A DNA stretch of 64,000 nucleotides, taken from contig NC_090943.1 of assembly GCF_040807025.1 (NCBI RefSeq), positions 118,805,900-118,869,899 of the forward strand. Reading direction: 5' to 3'. The notes under the pieces are model-generated. The model was given only the letters and a program-made list of their open reading frames with translations. It had not been told where the DNA came from and searched no databases. Source of the stretch: Struthio camelus (Eukaryota > Chordata > Aves > Struthioniformes > Struthionidae). Below, one piece after another: positions 1 to 12,590 of this stretch. The translations under genes and the position numbers were made by a program. How positions within the stretch are numbered: the stretch's first letter is position 1; each line of letters begins with the position of its first letter.

Positions 1-1020
1 CTGTTCAAGAAACTTCTAGTGTAAGGATCTTAATTTATGAGACTTACCTACATTTCTGACATCATAACCTTCATTTTGGGTAATCCCCCCCCCCATATTG
101 AAAAATTAGTAAGTTGCAGACACTGGACAAGAGAGGCAGTAATAGCACTATGTCATTCTATGCTGCTCGTTCTATCCTTTGCTTAGTCAAACAATAGCAA
201 TGAATATCAAACTGCAGAAGCACAGGAAGTCATCTCATGCTCCTCACCTCTGGGAAAAAGATAAACTCCAGAAACCTAGTGGCCAATGAGTTTGAGCCAG
301 GCAAAAGATGCGGGACTTTACATCCTGTTAACAGCAGTGAAATTTGGATCTGTTTAGAATGACCAAGAGTTATGCTTTAGAAAACAGTCTAGCTTTTAAA
401 CACAGGTTTTCTAACGATGTGAATGCCTATCACTCAAAAATAATTTAAAAAGCTACTGAATATTGTAACACTGCCAAACATTTGGGAAACTTATTAAACT
501 GCGATGATTGAAGAGGACTACTATATCCAATTCAAAAGTCAAGCTCAAAGGTAAATCCAAAGTTCTATTAATGTAATTAGTTGCAACATCAGGTATAATC
601 AAGCACCCACCGCGGTTTGGGTGGCATCAGAAAGAGCTGAGAAGAGCAGGGCACGCTCCAATAATCTGTGGCAAAGCTCATTAAAGAGCAGATTACACTT
701 CAAAAACTATGTAGTCTCACCTAGCCTTGAAAGCCACCTTAAGACATTCTTCAGTAGCTTTTTCTTAAACCCTAACAGAGGTATCATCAAGCCTGCTTTG
801 AAATTCAGTCGCTGTGACTCAACAAAGCCTTTGCTTACAAGTTAGAGAATGAAAATCACTATATACTAGTGTAATAGTCTCCTTGCAGCCAGGATTATTT
901 CGAAAGATAAACGTACTCTTTCTTGCTTGCGTTCTCTTCTGCTAAGCCACCTTTTCCAACTACACAAGCTCTCAAGCTTGTCCTTCCTCACCCCTAACAA
1001 CGGCGAGCACAGGGCTGAAA
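1..1020. other. Non-coding flank of the CpG island
   Basis: No exon recognised on either strand. A C-run sits near 87-95 and a small GC-rich inverted repeat near 605-624. If the CpG island drives a leftward gene, this would be the start of its first intron. No EF-hand coding exon of a myosin light chain is visible here. Confidence 0.4.
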
Positions 1021-1486
1021 AGGGATTTAACGCGGCTGAAACGCTGCGGACCGCTTCCAGCGGCACCATCCCACCCACCTGCCGAGGCCGCCGCCTGCGC
1101 TCTGCCCCTGCCGACCTCCTCGGCGGCGGGGCGGCCTGACGGCGCCACCACGGCTGCCAGGGCAGACCCTTCCCCGCCGGGCCCGCCGCGGCGCTGAGGG
1201 CCCAGCCCCCGGCCGCACTAACGGCTCCGCGGCTCTTCCGCCGCCGCCACTTCCTGCCGGCGCGGAGAGGCCGTTCCCCGCCCCGCCCCCCCGAACGGGC
1301 ACCCGCGCCGGGCTCCCCCCCCCCCGCCCCACCGCTGCGCAACGCCCGCCCCGCCGCGACGGCAGCCCCCAGCCAGGCCCCGCCGGCGGCCCCTCCCGGC
1401 GCATCCCCCCGCCCGCCGGGCTCCAGGCGCCGCGGGCCTCGCCAGCGCCCTCTCCCCGCCTCCTCCCTCGCGGGGTCCTGCCTCAC

Positions 1487-1690
1487 CCGGCGGCCGCGGC
1501 AGACAGTCCCGGTACGAGCGCGGGGCAAACAGAGGCGGCAGCGGCGGCGCTTCCGGAGAACGAACAGCCAGGAGCGGCCGCCGCCCAACCAGCGCACAGG
1601 AAGGAAGGCGTGGGCGAAACCATGCGCGCCGAAAGGCGGGGGGCGGGTGGGGAAGAAAGCGGCCAGGCGACGCAGCACAAGCCGTACTAA
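1487..1690 (-). other. Candidate non-coding first exon of the leftward gene (MYL12-type)
   Basis: On the minus strand a good donor, CCGG|GTGAGG, lies at 1486/1487 and would end a GC-rich first exon starting somewhere near 1650-1750. Vertebrate MYL12A/B genes have a non-coding first exon followed by a long intron, which fits the absence of coding exons further left. The start is a guess, and no protein motif supports the gene identity. Confidence 0.3.
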
Positions 1691-1884
1691 GGGAGGGGGC
1701 GCAGTAATTGCTTGACTAGTCTTTCCCCTCGCTGTGGCTCTCCCCGCCTTAGGAGGGTCGAGCCAGAGCCCCGAGGTCGACGTCTGCCCTTCCTCCTGCC
1801 TGCCTCCCTCCCCCCCCGGCTGAGCTGCGCCTTGGTACAGCGCTGTGCCGTCACCGCATTCCAGGGGGCGGGGCCGCGCCGCGC

Positions 1885-1903
1885 GTTGCCCTTGTAAGGC
1901 AAC
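1885..1903. promoter_or_regulatory. CArG-like SRF site inside an inverted repeat
   Basis: CCTTGTAAGG at 1890-1899 differs from the CC(A/T)6GG consensus by one base and is framed by GTTGCC (1885-1890) and GGCAAC (1898-1903). SRF sites are typical of actin and myosin light chain promoters, which agrees with a MYL12-type owner. The 7-bp spacing of the half-sites does not fit an RFX X-box. Confidence 0.4.
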
Positions 1904-1932
1904 GGCGGGAGTTTCCTGTCCGTCGCGGCTGA

Positions 1933-1962
1933 GGGGCGGGGCCGGGGGGGCGAGGCGGGGGG
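1933..1962 (+). other. G-quadruplex-prone GC-box cluster
   Basis: Four G-tracts of 4, 4, 7 and 6 bases are separated by loops of 1, 2 and 6 bases, which satisfies the usual G4 rule. The stretch overlaps GGGGCGGGG Sp1-type boxes in the CpG island. Confidence 0.5.
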
Positions 1963-2300
1963 CGGAGCCCCAGACACCTGCGGGAAGCGCGGCACCGCCC
2001 TGCTGCCGCCCGGCCGGCCTCGTCCCCGCCGTCGGGAGGCGGCGCTCGCTTCTCGCACGGCGGCTGCCGCGGAGGGGGCTCCTACCATCTCTGCGGAGAG
2101 CCGCAGTCAGCGCCCTCGCTTGCTCTTAGACCCCCCCCCCCAGCGGCTTTCTCAACGGTCAGAGAACCTTCCCCAACCGCCCTCCCAACGGCCGAAGGAC
2201 CCGGCCGCCTCCCCTCCGCCCGCCCCCGTCGCTTCCCGCCGAGGCCCGTTAGACGCCGTTGCCCGCCGGGAGGAAGCGCCGCGCCCTCCTCAGGGGATGG

Positions 2301-5300
2301 TGCAGTCCAGCTACTGCAGTTTAATGATTTTCCCGATATTCCTTGCAGTGGAGACGTTTCCTGTTAAGACAAAAAGACTGTCTCGAAGTGCTCGCAATAG
2401 CACAAAGGACTGTTCCTGCTTTATACAGATATAAAGAAAGCAAATGCTTGATCAAGGCTACACAAAAGTGTGGCAGCACATTAATTTCACCGAGAAAATA
2501 GAAATACACATTCAGGAAGCTTAAGGGCAGTTCACAGCTGCTTGACATGCAAAGAATTACATATGTCTGTTTTACATTTTATCTAATCGCAGTAAACCAA
2601 CCACACCTGTCATTCCAAGCTTTCCTGCAGTGTCTGGCATGACTTATGCCAGAGCAGAAGTAGATCTTTCATCTCCTTCCATCTTCCATTACATCACGTT
2701 TGTCACAACGTTATCTTTCCCAACTACCAGTGTCTCATTTCCAAGTAATTTTTAAGAGTTATAGTTGTCTCATGAGCATTGTAACCCTCAGCTATTCCCC
2801 TTTTCTGACAAAAGTAATTCTCTTCTCAGTTGTCTTTGAATATTCAGAGCGATGTTGTATTCTAGTAGGCCAGATGACCCATTTACCCTCCAGTCAGTGG
2901 TAAAAAATCTACTTTTTATTTAAGTACTGTCCTGCAATCTTGGGAAGTGCTATGTTGTAATGATTCATGGAGCTGATCCAAGTACTACCAATAAATATTT
3001 ATAACTGAAAGCAATGTTTGGAACGTTGTTTTCAACATTTATTAGTCACTTGTTTATGTTGGGTTCAGAGACCATAAATAAGGCTGCATATTTAGCCTCA
3101 TTGCCTCAGAAAAAGTTTATACCATTTTGTTGTTTGCATGTAATTCCATCTTCCAGTACTTTTTAAAGCTATCAGCCTATTTCCCCAAATTTAACAGAAG
3201 GCAGACATCTCAGTTATACTGAAGTCTTGCACGGTTTATGAATATTAATGTGATATGTGAATACTGATATATCTTGAAAAGAAAGATACCTGTATTAGTG
3301 ACTTTATTGAGGGAAAGACTGATGCAACTTATTAAAAAAAGCAGTAGCCAGCTCCTCACACCTGTAGCTCTGAATCAACCTCAGTTGATTTGGCTCCTTG
3401 TCTGGCCTTACCAGAGTACGTGGAGAGGGCAGGGGAGCTCTTCTGGGCCTGGGAGAAGAGCGTTAGGGAGTGAGAACACAAATCCAAAGAAAACTTGTCA
3501 TTACTTCGACTGCGGTATTCTGTCGTAGAGCAGCTTACTGCTTTATGAAAATTCGGAAAACAGATTTTTAACACAGCTTTCCATATTACAATTGCGGCTC
3601 ACAGTATTTGCTGGCTGCAGTAAAGCGTGGTAGTTTCTGTCACACCTCCTGTTTCTTTTGTGTAGTGGCAGGGCTTTGCAGGCCTTCCACATCACATTCA
3701 CTTGGGAGGATTCTTCTGTATTTTAAAAGGCAGCACCTAATATCAAAGCACATATTTTTGTGTTTCAGTGCAAATGGTGCCATCTCCCACTGATTTTAAA
3801 ATCTCCTCTATTTTACCTTTTAAAGCTGAGACATCCTTCTTGTGATCCTGAAACATTTTATTCCTCATGTCATATATAAAACTTGTGCCTGTTTTGAACT
3901 ATTGTTTTCATCCTTTTTGTTTCTTGAGCCCAACGTTTCCACTGTTGGAGAAAGTGGCAAAATGAACATGATGTTTAGTAGGTTTAGCCTTGATGAAAGT
4001 AGGAGTGGGAATCTCCAATAAAATAACAAATAACAATATTTGATAATGATTTCTCATTTTTTCTTCAAAAATTTGATACAATATTAATTCAATTATATAT
4101 AAGTATACTTATTTCTATGACTTATTCTAAAAGTATTTTTTAGCTTACCTAAAATGTGGATTATGAAAAATATATGAATAAAAAATTCAAGGGATAAAAT
4201 ATGAGTAATGAGTGTGTGGAAAGACCGATCAGAATAAGTCTGCATGCCTGTAATCCATGTCTAAAGTGCCTGGATAGGAGTAGCTGCCCGATTTAATGTT
4301 TAACATAATGAGTAATATTTACTAGACTAACCATGGAGAACTTTAGCCTGTACTCTAAATTACCATAGATAAGTTTGCCTTATTGGCCATTAACAAGATT
4401 TTTTTCCTGATCCATTTCTTCTTGGGAAAATGTGTACTATCTTTTATTTTGAGAAGTAGAGGGAAATGTAGAGACTCACCTGATCACAAGAATCTTTAAG
4501 ATATATACAAGACAGTAATGCAGATTCATGAAGACCAATCCTATCTCCACAAAACATGATCATTAACTGGTTGTAAATAATACATGATTCATTTGCAACA
4601 TTCTTCTTCAGTAGCTCTCACTGAACTTTTTTAGACAGTATAAAGCTATCATGAGTTCCATCTCACAGATGATGCAACTGAAGCACAGGCAGGCTAGACA
4701 GCCAATGATCTATGAAAGCCTAAAGAGACAGGTTGGAATGTAAAATAATTTTCAGAAAAATAAGCAGTTTAGGAGTCTATCTTCAATGGGATTTAGAAGC
4801 TTGAAAACTTCCGAAAGTCCTATTAGATTCTAATCTTTAGACACCCAAATAACTTTAAAAACTTATCTTAAAATGACTTACCTACTACTTCCTCAGAGAC
4901 CAAAGGTCTCTAAAGGACAAAGTTTTCCAAGGCTGCTTGTAAACTCATTCCTGAATACATACTAGATTTATGCTAATCCTTCTCTGTAGGTTTAACTTTT
5001 GTCTATCTGAACAATCTCACTACAGTAAATGTAGTATTGCCGGAGCAACCAGCTCCCTCCCCTGGACAGCAGATAATCTGCATGGGAATTCCGTCTGTAG
5101 TGGTTTGTTTGAGGAAGAGTCTGGCTTCCTAGACTCACTGGGTCAATGGCAGCAATATGTATTACATCTCCCATATCTTTTCATGCTCCATGGTTATAAG
5201 GATCTCCATTGTCGCTGTCTATATACTTTTGGGGCACTTCTCACACTGAATAATATACTCCGCATATAGGTCAGTATATTCCACATACATACAATACAGT

Positions 5301-5582
5301 TCCACTCCAGGAAGACGATGATATTGCAATCCAGGCTGGCAATGGCATCCTAAAATTAATTATATAAATTTACCAGGAAGAGTCTGCAGCTGGCAAAATC
5401 CTGACCATGTGGAAGTAAAGAGCTAGAATGTCACACTTCTTGTCACACAATGTGTCTCCTTTGTAAGAAAGCATTTTACTAGAAGAAGTATATTTTAATG
5501 AAGCTCACGGTTCATTAAAAAAAATACAGTGGCAACTAGGACACTAGAAGAAATAAAAAAGCTTAGCACTTTCCTCAAGTAG
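2301..5582. other. Intergenic, nothing recognised
   Basis: AT-rich sequence without recognisable exons, RNA genes or clear transposon. Short open frames here have no family resemblance and no splice-site support. Confidence 0.5.
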
Positions 5583-5869
5583 ATGAGGACTCTTCTCTGT
5601 GGAGTCCAGCGACAGGACAAGAGGCAGCGGGCAGAAACTGAAACACAGGCAGTTCCATCTGAACCGGAGAAAAAACAACTTTCCTGTGAGGGTGTCAGAG
5701 CTCTGGAACAGGTTGCCCAGAGAGGTATCTCCTTCTCTGGAGATATTCCAAACCCGCCTGGACGTGATCCTGTGCAATGTGCTCTAGAGGACCCTGTTTG
5801 AGCAGGGAGGTTGGACTAGATGATCTCCAGAGGTCCCTTCCAACCTAAACTGCTCTGTGATTCTGTGAT
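5583..5869 (+). mobile_element. CR1 LINE 3' end
   Basis: A 5'-truncated CR1 retrotransposon in + orientation. It shows the standard 3' landmarks in order: GACAGGACAAGAGGCA near 5611, CTGGAACAGGTTGCCCAGAG near 5702, GTTGGACTAGATGATCTCCA near 5809, CCCTTCCAACC near 5835, and the octamer end ATTCTGTGATT. It is fairly well preserved, so among the younger copies here. Reverse-transcriptase regions are missing. Confidence 0.92.
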
Positions 5870-6699
5870 TTACCTACCAAGACCATAGGTCAAATTTAGC
5901 AATTTATCTAATACTTGTCTAATGTTTTCTTCTTTTTGTTTGTCCAGAAATAAAATAATTACTAACTTACTTAATTTTTTAAATAATAATACTAGTTTAA
6001 TATATTTGCAGCAGAAGTCAGGAAAATATGTTTTATGGTATTCAGTTACATAATAGGTATAATTAGGCTGTTTTTATGTGTGAAGAAATAAAATAAATCA
6101 AAAAAGCTACACTGTCGTTATGTTATAGAAATCACCAATACTTACAGTCAAGAAAGAAGGAATATGCTCTGACTTGTTACAAATTCCAGCAATCAACACA
6201 GGTCTCATACATTATAGTGAATAACATATGTATTTTTTATTACTTAAATAGTGGCACTCCGACCAATTACAGTAAGGGGAATGCAGGTGCCGCAGTGCAG
6301 TTGGCCACACCATGACTAGGCATGCAGGCATGTCAGTTTACTTCATGCAAGCTGAGGTGCTTTATTTTTATTGTCTGCTTACTCTTTACACGAATCAGTA
6401 GATGTCCCATTTACAAATTAAATAAAGAAATATTTTGAAAATGCAAAGTAAAATCAATACAGTTGAAAATAAACAAAAAGCTCTCTCTGTTCAGAGCCAG
6501 CATTCTCCTCGTATACCATAAGGCTAGGAACAGGCACATGAAAGAAGAAGACATGGCCAAAGTGCTTGAAATGTTAAAAAAGAGCACTTTTGTGGACTGT
6601 CCATAGGGAACAGCTGGAGGTACGTAGTGGATTTGTCCTCTGATATTGCTGAACAGCAAATAACTACAAAACAGTATTGTTCCTATGCCCTTTATGCTC

Positions 6700-6718
6700 T
6701 GTGACAGTTTCTGTCACA
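6700..6718. repeat. Perfect 8-bp palindrome with 3-nt loop
   Basis: TGTGACAG TTT CTGTCACA pairs perfectly. It is unique sequence with no known role assigned. Confidence 0.6.
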
Positions 6719-7084
6719 TCTTAGTTGTCTGTGGGCGGATTATGCAGTTTGTGCATTAACTGTGAGTGCGCAGACCCATTGCTGATTCTTGTATGAGCAG
6801 ATCTGGTGTGGGAGCAGCACAGTCACATTCCTGGCTGTGTGCACTCACAAGACTGTTGTTGCCGGCTCAGAGATTCCTGCACTCTAGTCACTAGTAACAC
6901 TCCTTCATTTATGAAACTCCTGTTGTGATTCTTGTACAGTAATTAATGTATGGCTTGTACTATAAATATTCTTGTTTTATCTAGCTTATTTCATTCCCTT
7001 ATTGCTTTGAGCGTTTGCTATATTATACTTCCGAAGACAGAACAGCTGTTACGATTGTGCTCCGGGAGAAAGAAGTCTGTTTTA

Positions 7085-7124
7085 CTTTAAGCAATAATCT
7101 GCTACTTAAAGCAATAGTCTGCTA
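7085..7124 (+). repeat. Tandem duplication, 2 x 20 bp
   Basis: Units 7085-7104 and 7105-7124 agree at 18 of 20 positions (core AAGCAATARTCTGCTA). Confidence 0.75.
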
Positions 7125-8452
7125 GTTTTCTGTCCCACTCTTACATAGCCTAGAACAGAAAGACTCCACATCAAACAAAGCACCACGGTGCACCGGATAT
7201 TTGGACTCAGACTATATGGTCCTGGCAGTTTGTTTTTACTGCCGGTGCCAGAAACCCACGGAGGAGTTCCGCTGTTGCCCGGTTTCAGGCTCTAGAAAGG
7301 CTGAAGGTGTGACTTAACTCATCTTGATTTATAATTCAGACCTTGCGTTGTGGCTCAGGTCCGTTATCTGACACGTTTGCCCACTTTCGTGCACGTCTCC
7401 TGGAAGAGAGAAGCAGCCTGCCAGAGCAATGCAAGCCATGAGCTAAGGTCAGGTAATTCCACCCGGCCGCCTTTGCCTGGGTTGCAAACACTTTGCCGTT
7501 GGACGTGACTGATACCAGTTGTAACCAGCAAGGGGAGCTCTTAATTTGGTTAGAAACGCGAGAGACAGGCTAGGTCTGGTCTATCTACACACAGGAAAGA
7601 ACATTGTAATTAAAAGGACATTGAAATTAAATTGATGCTGGGCTAAATTCTGTTGTGGCCTAGAAGAGAAAGGCGAAAACATGCTACATGTACAGTAGGC
7701 TTCAGGGATGATATTTAGGATACTTTTGAATTCTTCAAATGTTTATTGAGGGGAGTTGCTGGACACTTCAAAGTGGGAATTCTGCTTTCCTACAGTTGCA
7801 CCTCTTCGCTGTGTTTCAGTTTCTTCCCAGTCACAAGAACTTTAAAGATGGACATCCATGCTCTGATTGTTTCAGAAGTTTTTCTGAGCACTCTGTTTTG
7901 CTAGTTATTAAAACAGGAGAAATGTGACATCACAAACCTGGAAGTTTGAACAGTATCTCTGCTTTCAGTACAGGCTTGGAATCAGTGTATGTTTATTTTG
8001 TGGAAAGCTCAAGTGTTTTTCTGTGATGTGACATGATGCATTTGGTTTTATGCTATCATAATCAATGTTTCAAATATAATAACAACAACAGCAACAGTAT
8101 CATAATAATCCACAACACAGTAAATATATTTTCTGCTTGTGTAACATAGCTGGTCTCACTGTTTTCAGCAGAGGTACTTGCGTGAGTGTGGTGAGCCAGA
8201 CCTGACTTCTAAAACTCAGTTGCGGCTTGTAAATTTTCCCGTGAACCTGAACTGAATTTAAAACAGAGTAGAAGGAAATTTTGAATAAATCTAGGTTGAA
8301 TAAAATATCCAAGTGCTTGGAAAGTGTATGAAAACAAATGGTCCAGAGTAGGCCAAGAATAGGAAAAAAAGACTGGGGGTGAGTTTCATTGAAACTTGAA
8401 AGCCAGAGGGGAACTCACTGTTTATGAACCCTGTTCAGCAAGGACTGAAAAA

Positions 8453-8513
8453 ATGAACACATGAACTGCAATGAACAAATGAACAAAATGTAATGAAAAA
8501 TGAACGAATGAAC
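8453..8513 (+). repeat. Irregular ATGAAC minisatellite-like cluster
   Basis: ATGAAC occurs at 8453, 8461, 8471, 8479, 8500 and 8508 with 8-10 bp spacing and A-rich spacers. It looks like a degenerated low-complexity tandem. Confidence 0.65.
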
Positions 8514-11500
8514 ACCGCAAATTAAACCCAGCTTCACAAAGCTATGGTTAACACCTCCTTTCTCTAGTCATTCTTCGTAGTTCAAGTCTACCTGAAAACC
8601 CTACGTTAATATGTTAATATTGATATTAGGATTAAGAACATATGCTTTTCTCCCACGTGTAATGGAGGAAAAGTAACTCAGACTGTTCACACAGGAGTCA
8701 CAATAGTTTTTTTTCTATGTAAATTGGCATTTCTCTTGCGTCCACAGCCATCCTCTTTGCACTGGCACTGTGCTAAAAAAAGTCTTGGTCAGAGAGAACA
8801 GACTTCCAGTGTTCTTTGCTGCCAGTGAGCTACTACTCTTCTGTCAATTTTGTGTCTAGTTTAGATAAGAGGTATTCCTGAAAGAGTATGTGTTAAAGCT
8901 GTGCTTTAATTAAAAATCAAATGCCTTTAAAATCAAATATTTAGCATTTTTCCTAATTGTAAACCTATCTCACTGAACATTATCTGAATGTTCTGCTTGC
9001 GGCCAGTACTCTACATGCTTCCTGTTGCCAAGTATTGAAGGAAATACGATTTTTCCATTGATGAGCTGGAAAGACGTCTCAAAACTCTTGTTCAAAGAGT
9101 CAGCTTTTGTGCCTTTTAAAAATAAATCTCGCTTTTTTTTTTTTTAAGTGTTAACTCTCTGGCTGTTTTGTGCTTCAAAGCAGCCTTGACACCAGAAACC
9201 AAATGATAAGATGAAATGGCATGTGTAACTTGACCCAACTTCTGCAGCTATAAGTGGGGATAAGGGAAGGTGTAATCATTTTCCAAACACTCCACCCAAA
9301 ACTGTAATGTGACCTTGTGCATTATGGCTCTGGAGTGATAACGGTGACCAGAAGTTGATTACAAGTGGTAGTGGGGACCAAAAAAACTGTTTTGCAGCCC
9401 CTCTAGAAACCCAAGTGCTAAAGGTTAGTCCTTCTTCTGGGTATCAGAGCTGCTGACAGACCATGCACCCCGCAGAAGACTGTACCCCCAAGAAGGCTTT
9501 CTGGGGTAGCTGACAGATGTAATGAAGTCCTATTTTCCCTTTTCCTCCCCTCCTAACCATTTTGAGGGAGAGAAAAAGACAAGCTACTGGTTTTCTGACG
9601 GGAGAGTTTTGCAGCCCTTGTCTGGCTCTTTTCCTGCCAGAATCTGCTTGCCCAGCCCTTGCTACGCTGTGTGAAACAGCTACAGCGGGGACCCTGGGAC
9701 TGTCACTTGCTGAGAGATACCAGCAATTCATTTTCCCGCACTGCGCACCCGTACTGTACAACTCCCCTACCACACAGCTGGGCTTGATGTCCCTGCTAGG
9801 ACAGGCAGCAGATTCACAGGATCAGATGCTGCTCACCCAGCTTTGCCAGGAGCCAGACTTGTTCCCCTCTTGATTAGATGCCCTACAGCAAGAAATCAAG
9901 TTGCTCCCCCAGGAATTTCTAGAGCTCATCGTCATCTGCTTTTAACCCGCTAGCAGTCATTATACAATAGCTTACAGATTGTTTAAGTCCCTTGCTAGTG
10001 TCAGGAGAGGGAAGGGACCTGTTTCCTCTGTACTCCGGCTGTTAGCTTAACAATCCCTAGAGTACCATTATGAACTAGTAAGGTTTTAAGCAAATGCATG
10101 AGGGTGGCAGAAAAGCTACACTGTATCGGGAAGCCACTAGTATCTTCTGCAGGGCTAATCTTCAGACATGCCCAGAATGTATAGCCGGTGGCTGAGGAGT
10201 CAGCAGTCTGCCTGCCATCATTGCTGCAACAGCAGACAGCCTGCCTTAATGAAACCCCAAACACAGGATTTTAAGAGGCATTTTAGGTGGTTTTATGGGA
10301 AAAGCAAAGTACTGTGGTACACAAAATAAGTTAACATTTTTTTTCCATTGGCGGAATGAGAGAAACCTGATGCAAATTGAAAAATTATTTGTTGTGTGTT
10401 TAATTGTAAAGACAATTGCAGACCTGCAGAAATAATGACTAAATAAATGCATTAAAAATTTCAAGGTTTCTGAATGTCTTGATGAAAACTATGTTTCTTC
10501 ATGAAATATTGATAAATACAAGAAAACTATGACAAAAATCTTTAATATATTTCTGTTCCCCAAATATTACCATTTTTTCTCAGTGCAGGTTAATTGCAAA
10601 GGTCTTTCACAAAATCCTATCAGAAACTGAAACTTTCAAGAAGTGCAGCCTCTGCAGGTTAAGCAACCTGAAACTTTAATTCATACAACCACAGAATGTG
10701 AGAACAGACTTGAACTATTTGGTTTGATCTATCCATTGTAGCTGACTTTTTTTTTTTTTTTTTTGGCATTTGGCCAGAGCTAAAGTGACATGTGAATAAA
10801 ATAAATCTTTTTGTAAGTACAAATACAGTAACTGTGGCTAAACTTCAAAGAACTGCCATTAGGTGATAAATGACAAACAGATGGGCTCAAATTTGGACCA
10901 TCTCATAGAAAACAAAGCATGTCTAGTGGACAAATGCTTCCCCAGTGTTTTCGCAAGTGACTATAAATAGTAAATAAAGATGCAGTACCTATTTTCTGTT
11001 GTGCGCATTTAATCTTTGGATTGGTATTGGTTTTAGAACACAATGAATCAACCAGACTCCAAATTCTTTTAACTTTATCTAATAACTTGGAGTGCTCTGT
11101 GTCCCTATCACTGTTCTAATTATTCCTACAAAGATTATACTTTTATCTGTAAGAGTTTTTCTAATTAAAGAGTGTGCCTATGTAGAGATAATACTTCTTG
11201 AGGATATCTCCTCTGCATTGTTCTTCTCATGAGAGATATAAAGATTAGGAATTGTATCCGTTGGAGTTAGCAGCATAACAGACCATGCACAGAGGCATGT
11301 CTTGTAATAAAAGAGATTATGTTGCAACTATGTTAGTAGGTATTTTAGGATCATGTACTGTGCATGCCTATCAATAAAGAATAGAGCCTCTGTGTGCAGT
11401 TCTCTGGAATTAAATTACTCATCCAGCTCTTTTTAATTCGTAGTGTATGAGTGCTGGATAAACTATTACTATAAGCCGTTCAAAAGTAGAAGATACATGG

Positions 11501-12404
11501 AAAAAAAAAGACACTTTCCTGCCTAATTACCAGATGACTACAAACAACAGTGAGATCAAATAGTAAGGGCATATACAGACAAAGATTTTAACTGATACAT
11601 CTATCAGAACAATTCAGGGATTCACAGGAAGAAAAAAATCATGGTGGAGCCGGCCCTTCCCTACAGGCTTGGGAGCGGCTTGCAGGAGTCCTCCTGGGTC
11701 CTGGAGCGCAACCAAAGGCCCGCGGAGACCTGCAGGGGAGCAGGTAGGGAGCCCAGAGAATGGAAGTAGCAGCTCAGGACTGGTCTGGGACAATAGCTGG
11801 AGCTTCTGCCACTGATTTTGCAGGGTAAGGCAAAAGCCTGGAAAGCATGAACTGGGAGAAATAAGGTGCATTGGATGGGAGATGGAAAATTGGGCAAGCA
11901 GGTTACTTTCTAAATAATAGGCTGCAGCCTTTAAGTACTGTTTAGAGCCTGGCACTGTCAAAATGAGCCCTTAGATAGGGTGAAGGAAAGCTTTGCAGCC
12001 GTGGGAAGACAGTGGAAATTTGTGCAATGAGACAAAACAGCTTTGCCTCGTGGCACTGATGAACTACTGGCTCCGGGACTGACTTTGGTACTTATAGATT
12101 TGGACCAGTAACAAGGATAAGAGAATACAGAACTCTTCAAAGTGCAGAGCTTTATAAAACAAATCTGTCATCAGAGCTCCAAATGGTCTGTTGTTATTGT
12201 GCTATGTCTTTCAGACTACTGGCAGCCTACATGCGTTGGAGTTATCTGCAGGAGTTCAAACATCAAACTGAAGGGCTGGAAAGACATCACACTTTTTTTA
12301 GAAAGCAGTCAAGGAATCAAAGTATGATTTTGGGAGGGAAGCTCAATATTTGTGAGCATTAATGGACAATACTACGGTCTACCAGCTGTTAGGATAGTTA
12401 GGGA

Positions 12405-12590
12405 TTAGGACAGTTGGCTCAGGGAGGTTGTATAGTCTCCATTGCTGGAGGTTGTCAAGACCCAAATGGAGAAAGCCCTAAACAATCTCAGAGTTGAATC
12501 TCACAGCTGACCCTGCTCCGAGCCAGCAGTTGGACTGGAGACCTCCTAAGATCCCTCCCAACCCGAATTATTCTGTGATTCCATGATTCT
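12405..12590 (+). mobile_element. CR1 LINE 3' end, diverged
   Basis: Short CR1 tail in + orientation: GGCTCAGGGAGGTTGT near 12417, TTGCTGGAGGTTGTCAAGAC near 12442, GTTGGACTGGAGACCTCCTA near 12530, then CCTCCCAACCCGAATTATTCTGTGATTCCATG-type ending. Many substitutions make it older than the copy at 5583. Confidence 0.85.

Larger units (their letters stand above)
1030..2300. promoter_or_regulatory. CpG island promoter, probably of a divergent leftward gene
   Basis: CG dinucleotides and GC boxes (GGGGCGGGG) are dense across this block, while the rest of the window is AT-rich and CpG-poor. Such islands usually mark promoters of broadly expressed genes. In human the gene next to the MYOM1 5' end is MYL12A, transcribed away from MYOM1, so the best guess is the MYL12A/MYL12B promoter reading left on the minus strand. 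Two muscle/cytoskeletal-type sites lie inside: a near-CArG at 1890-1899 and a TEAD-type CATTCCA at 1857-1863. Long open frames on both strands are a by-product of high GC. The neighbour's identity is inferred from synteny, not read from coding sequence. Confidence 0.75.
5870..12404. other. Intergenic, mostly unassigned
   Basis: No gene recognised. It holds small repeats and palindromes listed separately (6700-6718, 7085-7124, 8453-8513) and T-runs at 9133-9145 and 10747-10764. About 7140-7560 has more CpG than its surroundings. Open frames around 9444-9873 (109 and 103 aa on opposite strands) match no family I know. Confidence 0.45.

Noticed and set aside
866..1678. 270-aa open frame on the minus strand
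   Set aside because: Arg/Gly/Ala/Pro-rich, lies in the CpG island and overlaps other long frames on both strands; a GC effect, not a protein.
1881..1906. RFX X-box
   Set aside because: Half-sites GTTGCC and GGCAAC are 7 bp apart, outside the 0-3 bp spacing of RFX sites; CArG-like reading preferred.
1687..2129. Frames of 133 aa (minus) and 94 aa (plus) in the CpG island
   Set aside because: Low-complexity composition and mutual overlap; no family or splice support.
8040..8110. AAC/AGC-rich stretch as a possible CRISPR or satellite
   Set aside because: Short irregular low-complexity sequence; the window is a vertebrate nuclear locus without CRISPR-like repeat-spacer structure.
10680..10740. 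Minus-strand CR1 3' end (ACAGAAT-like)
   Set aside because: Only one short octamer-like match and no further CR1 landmarks.
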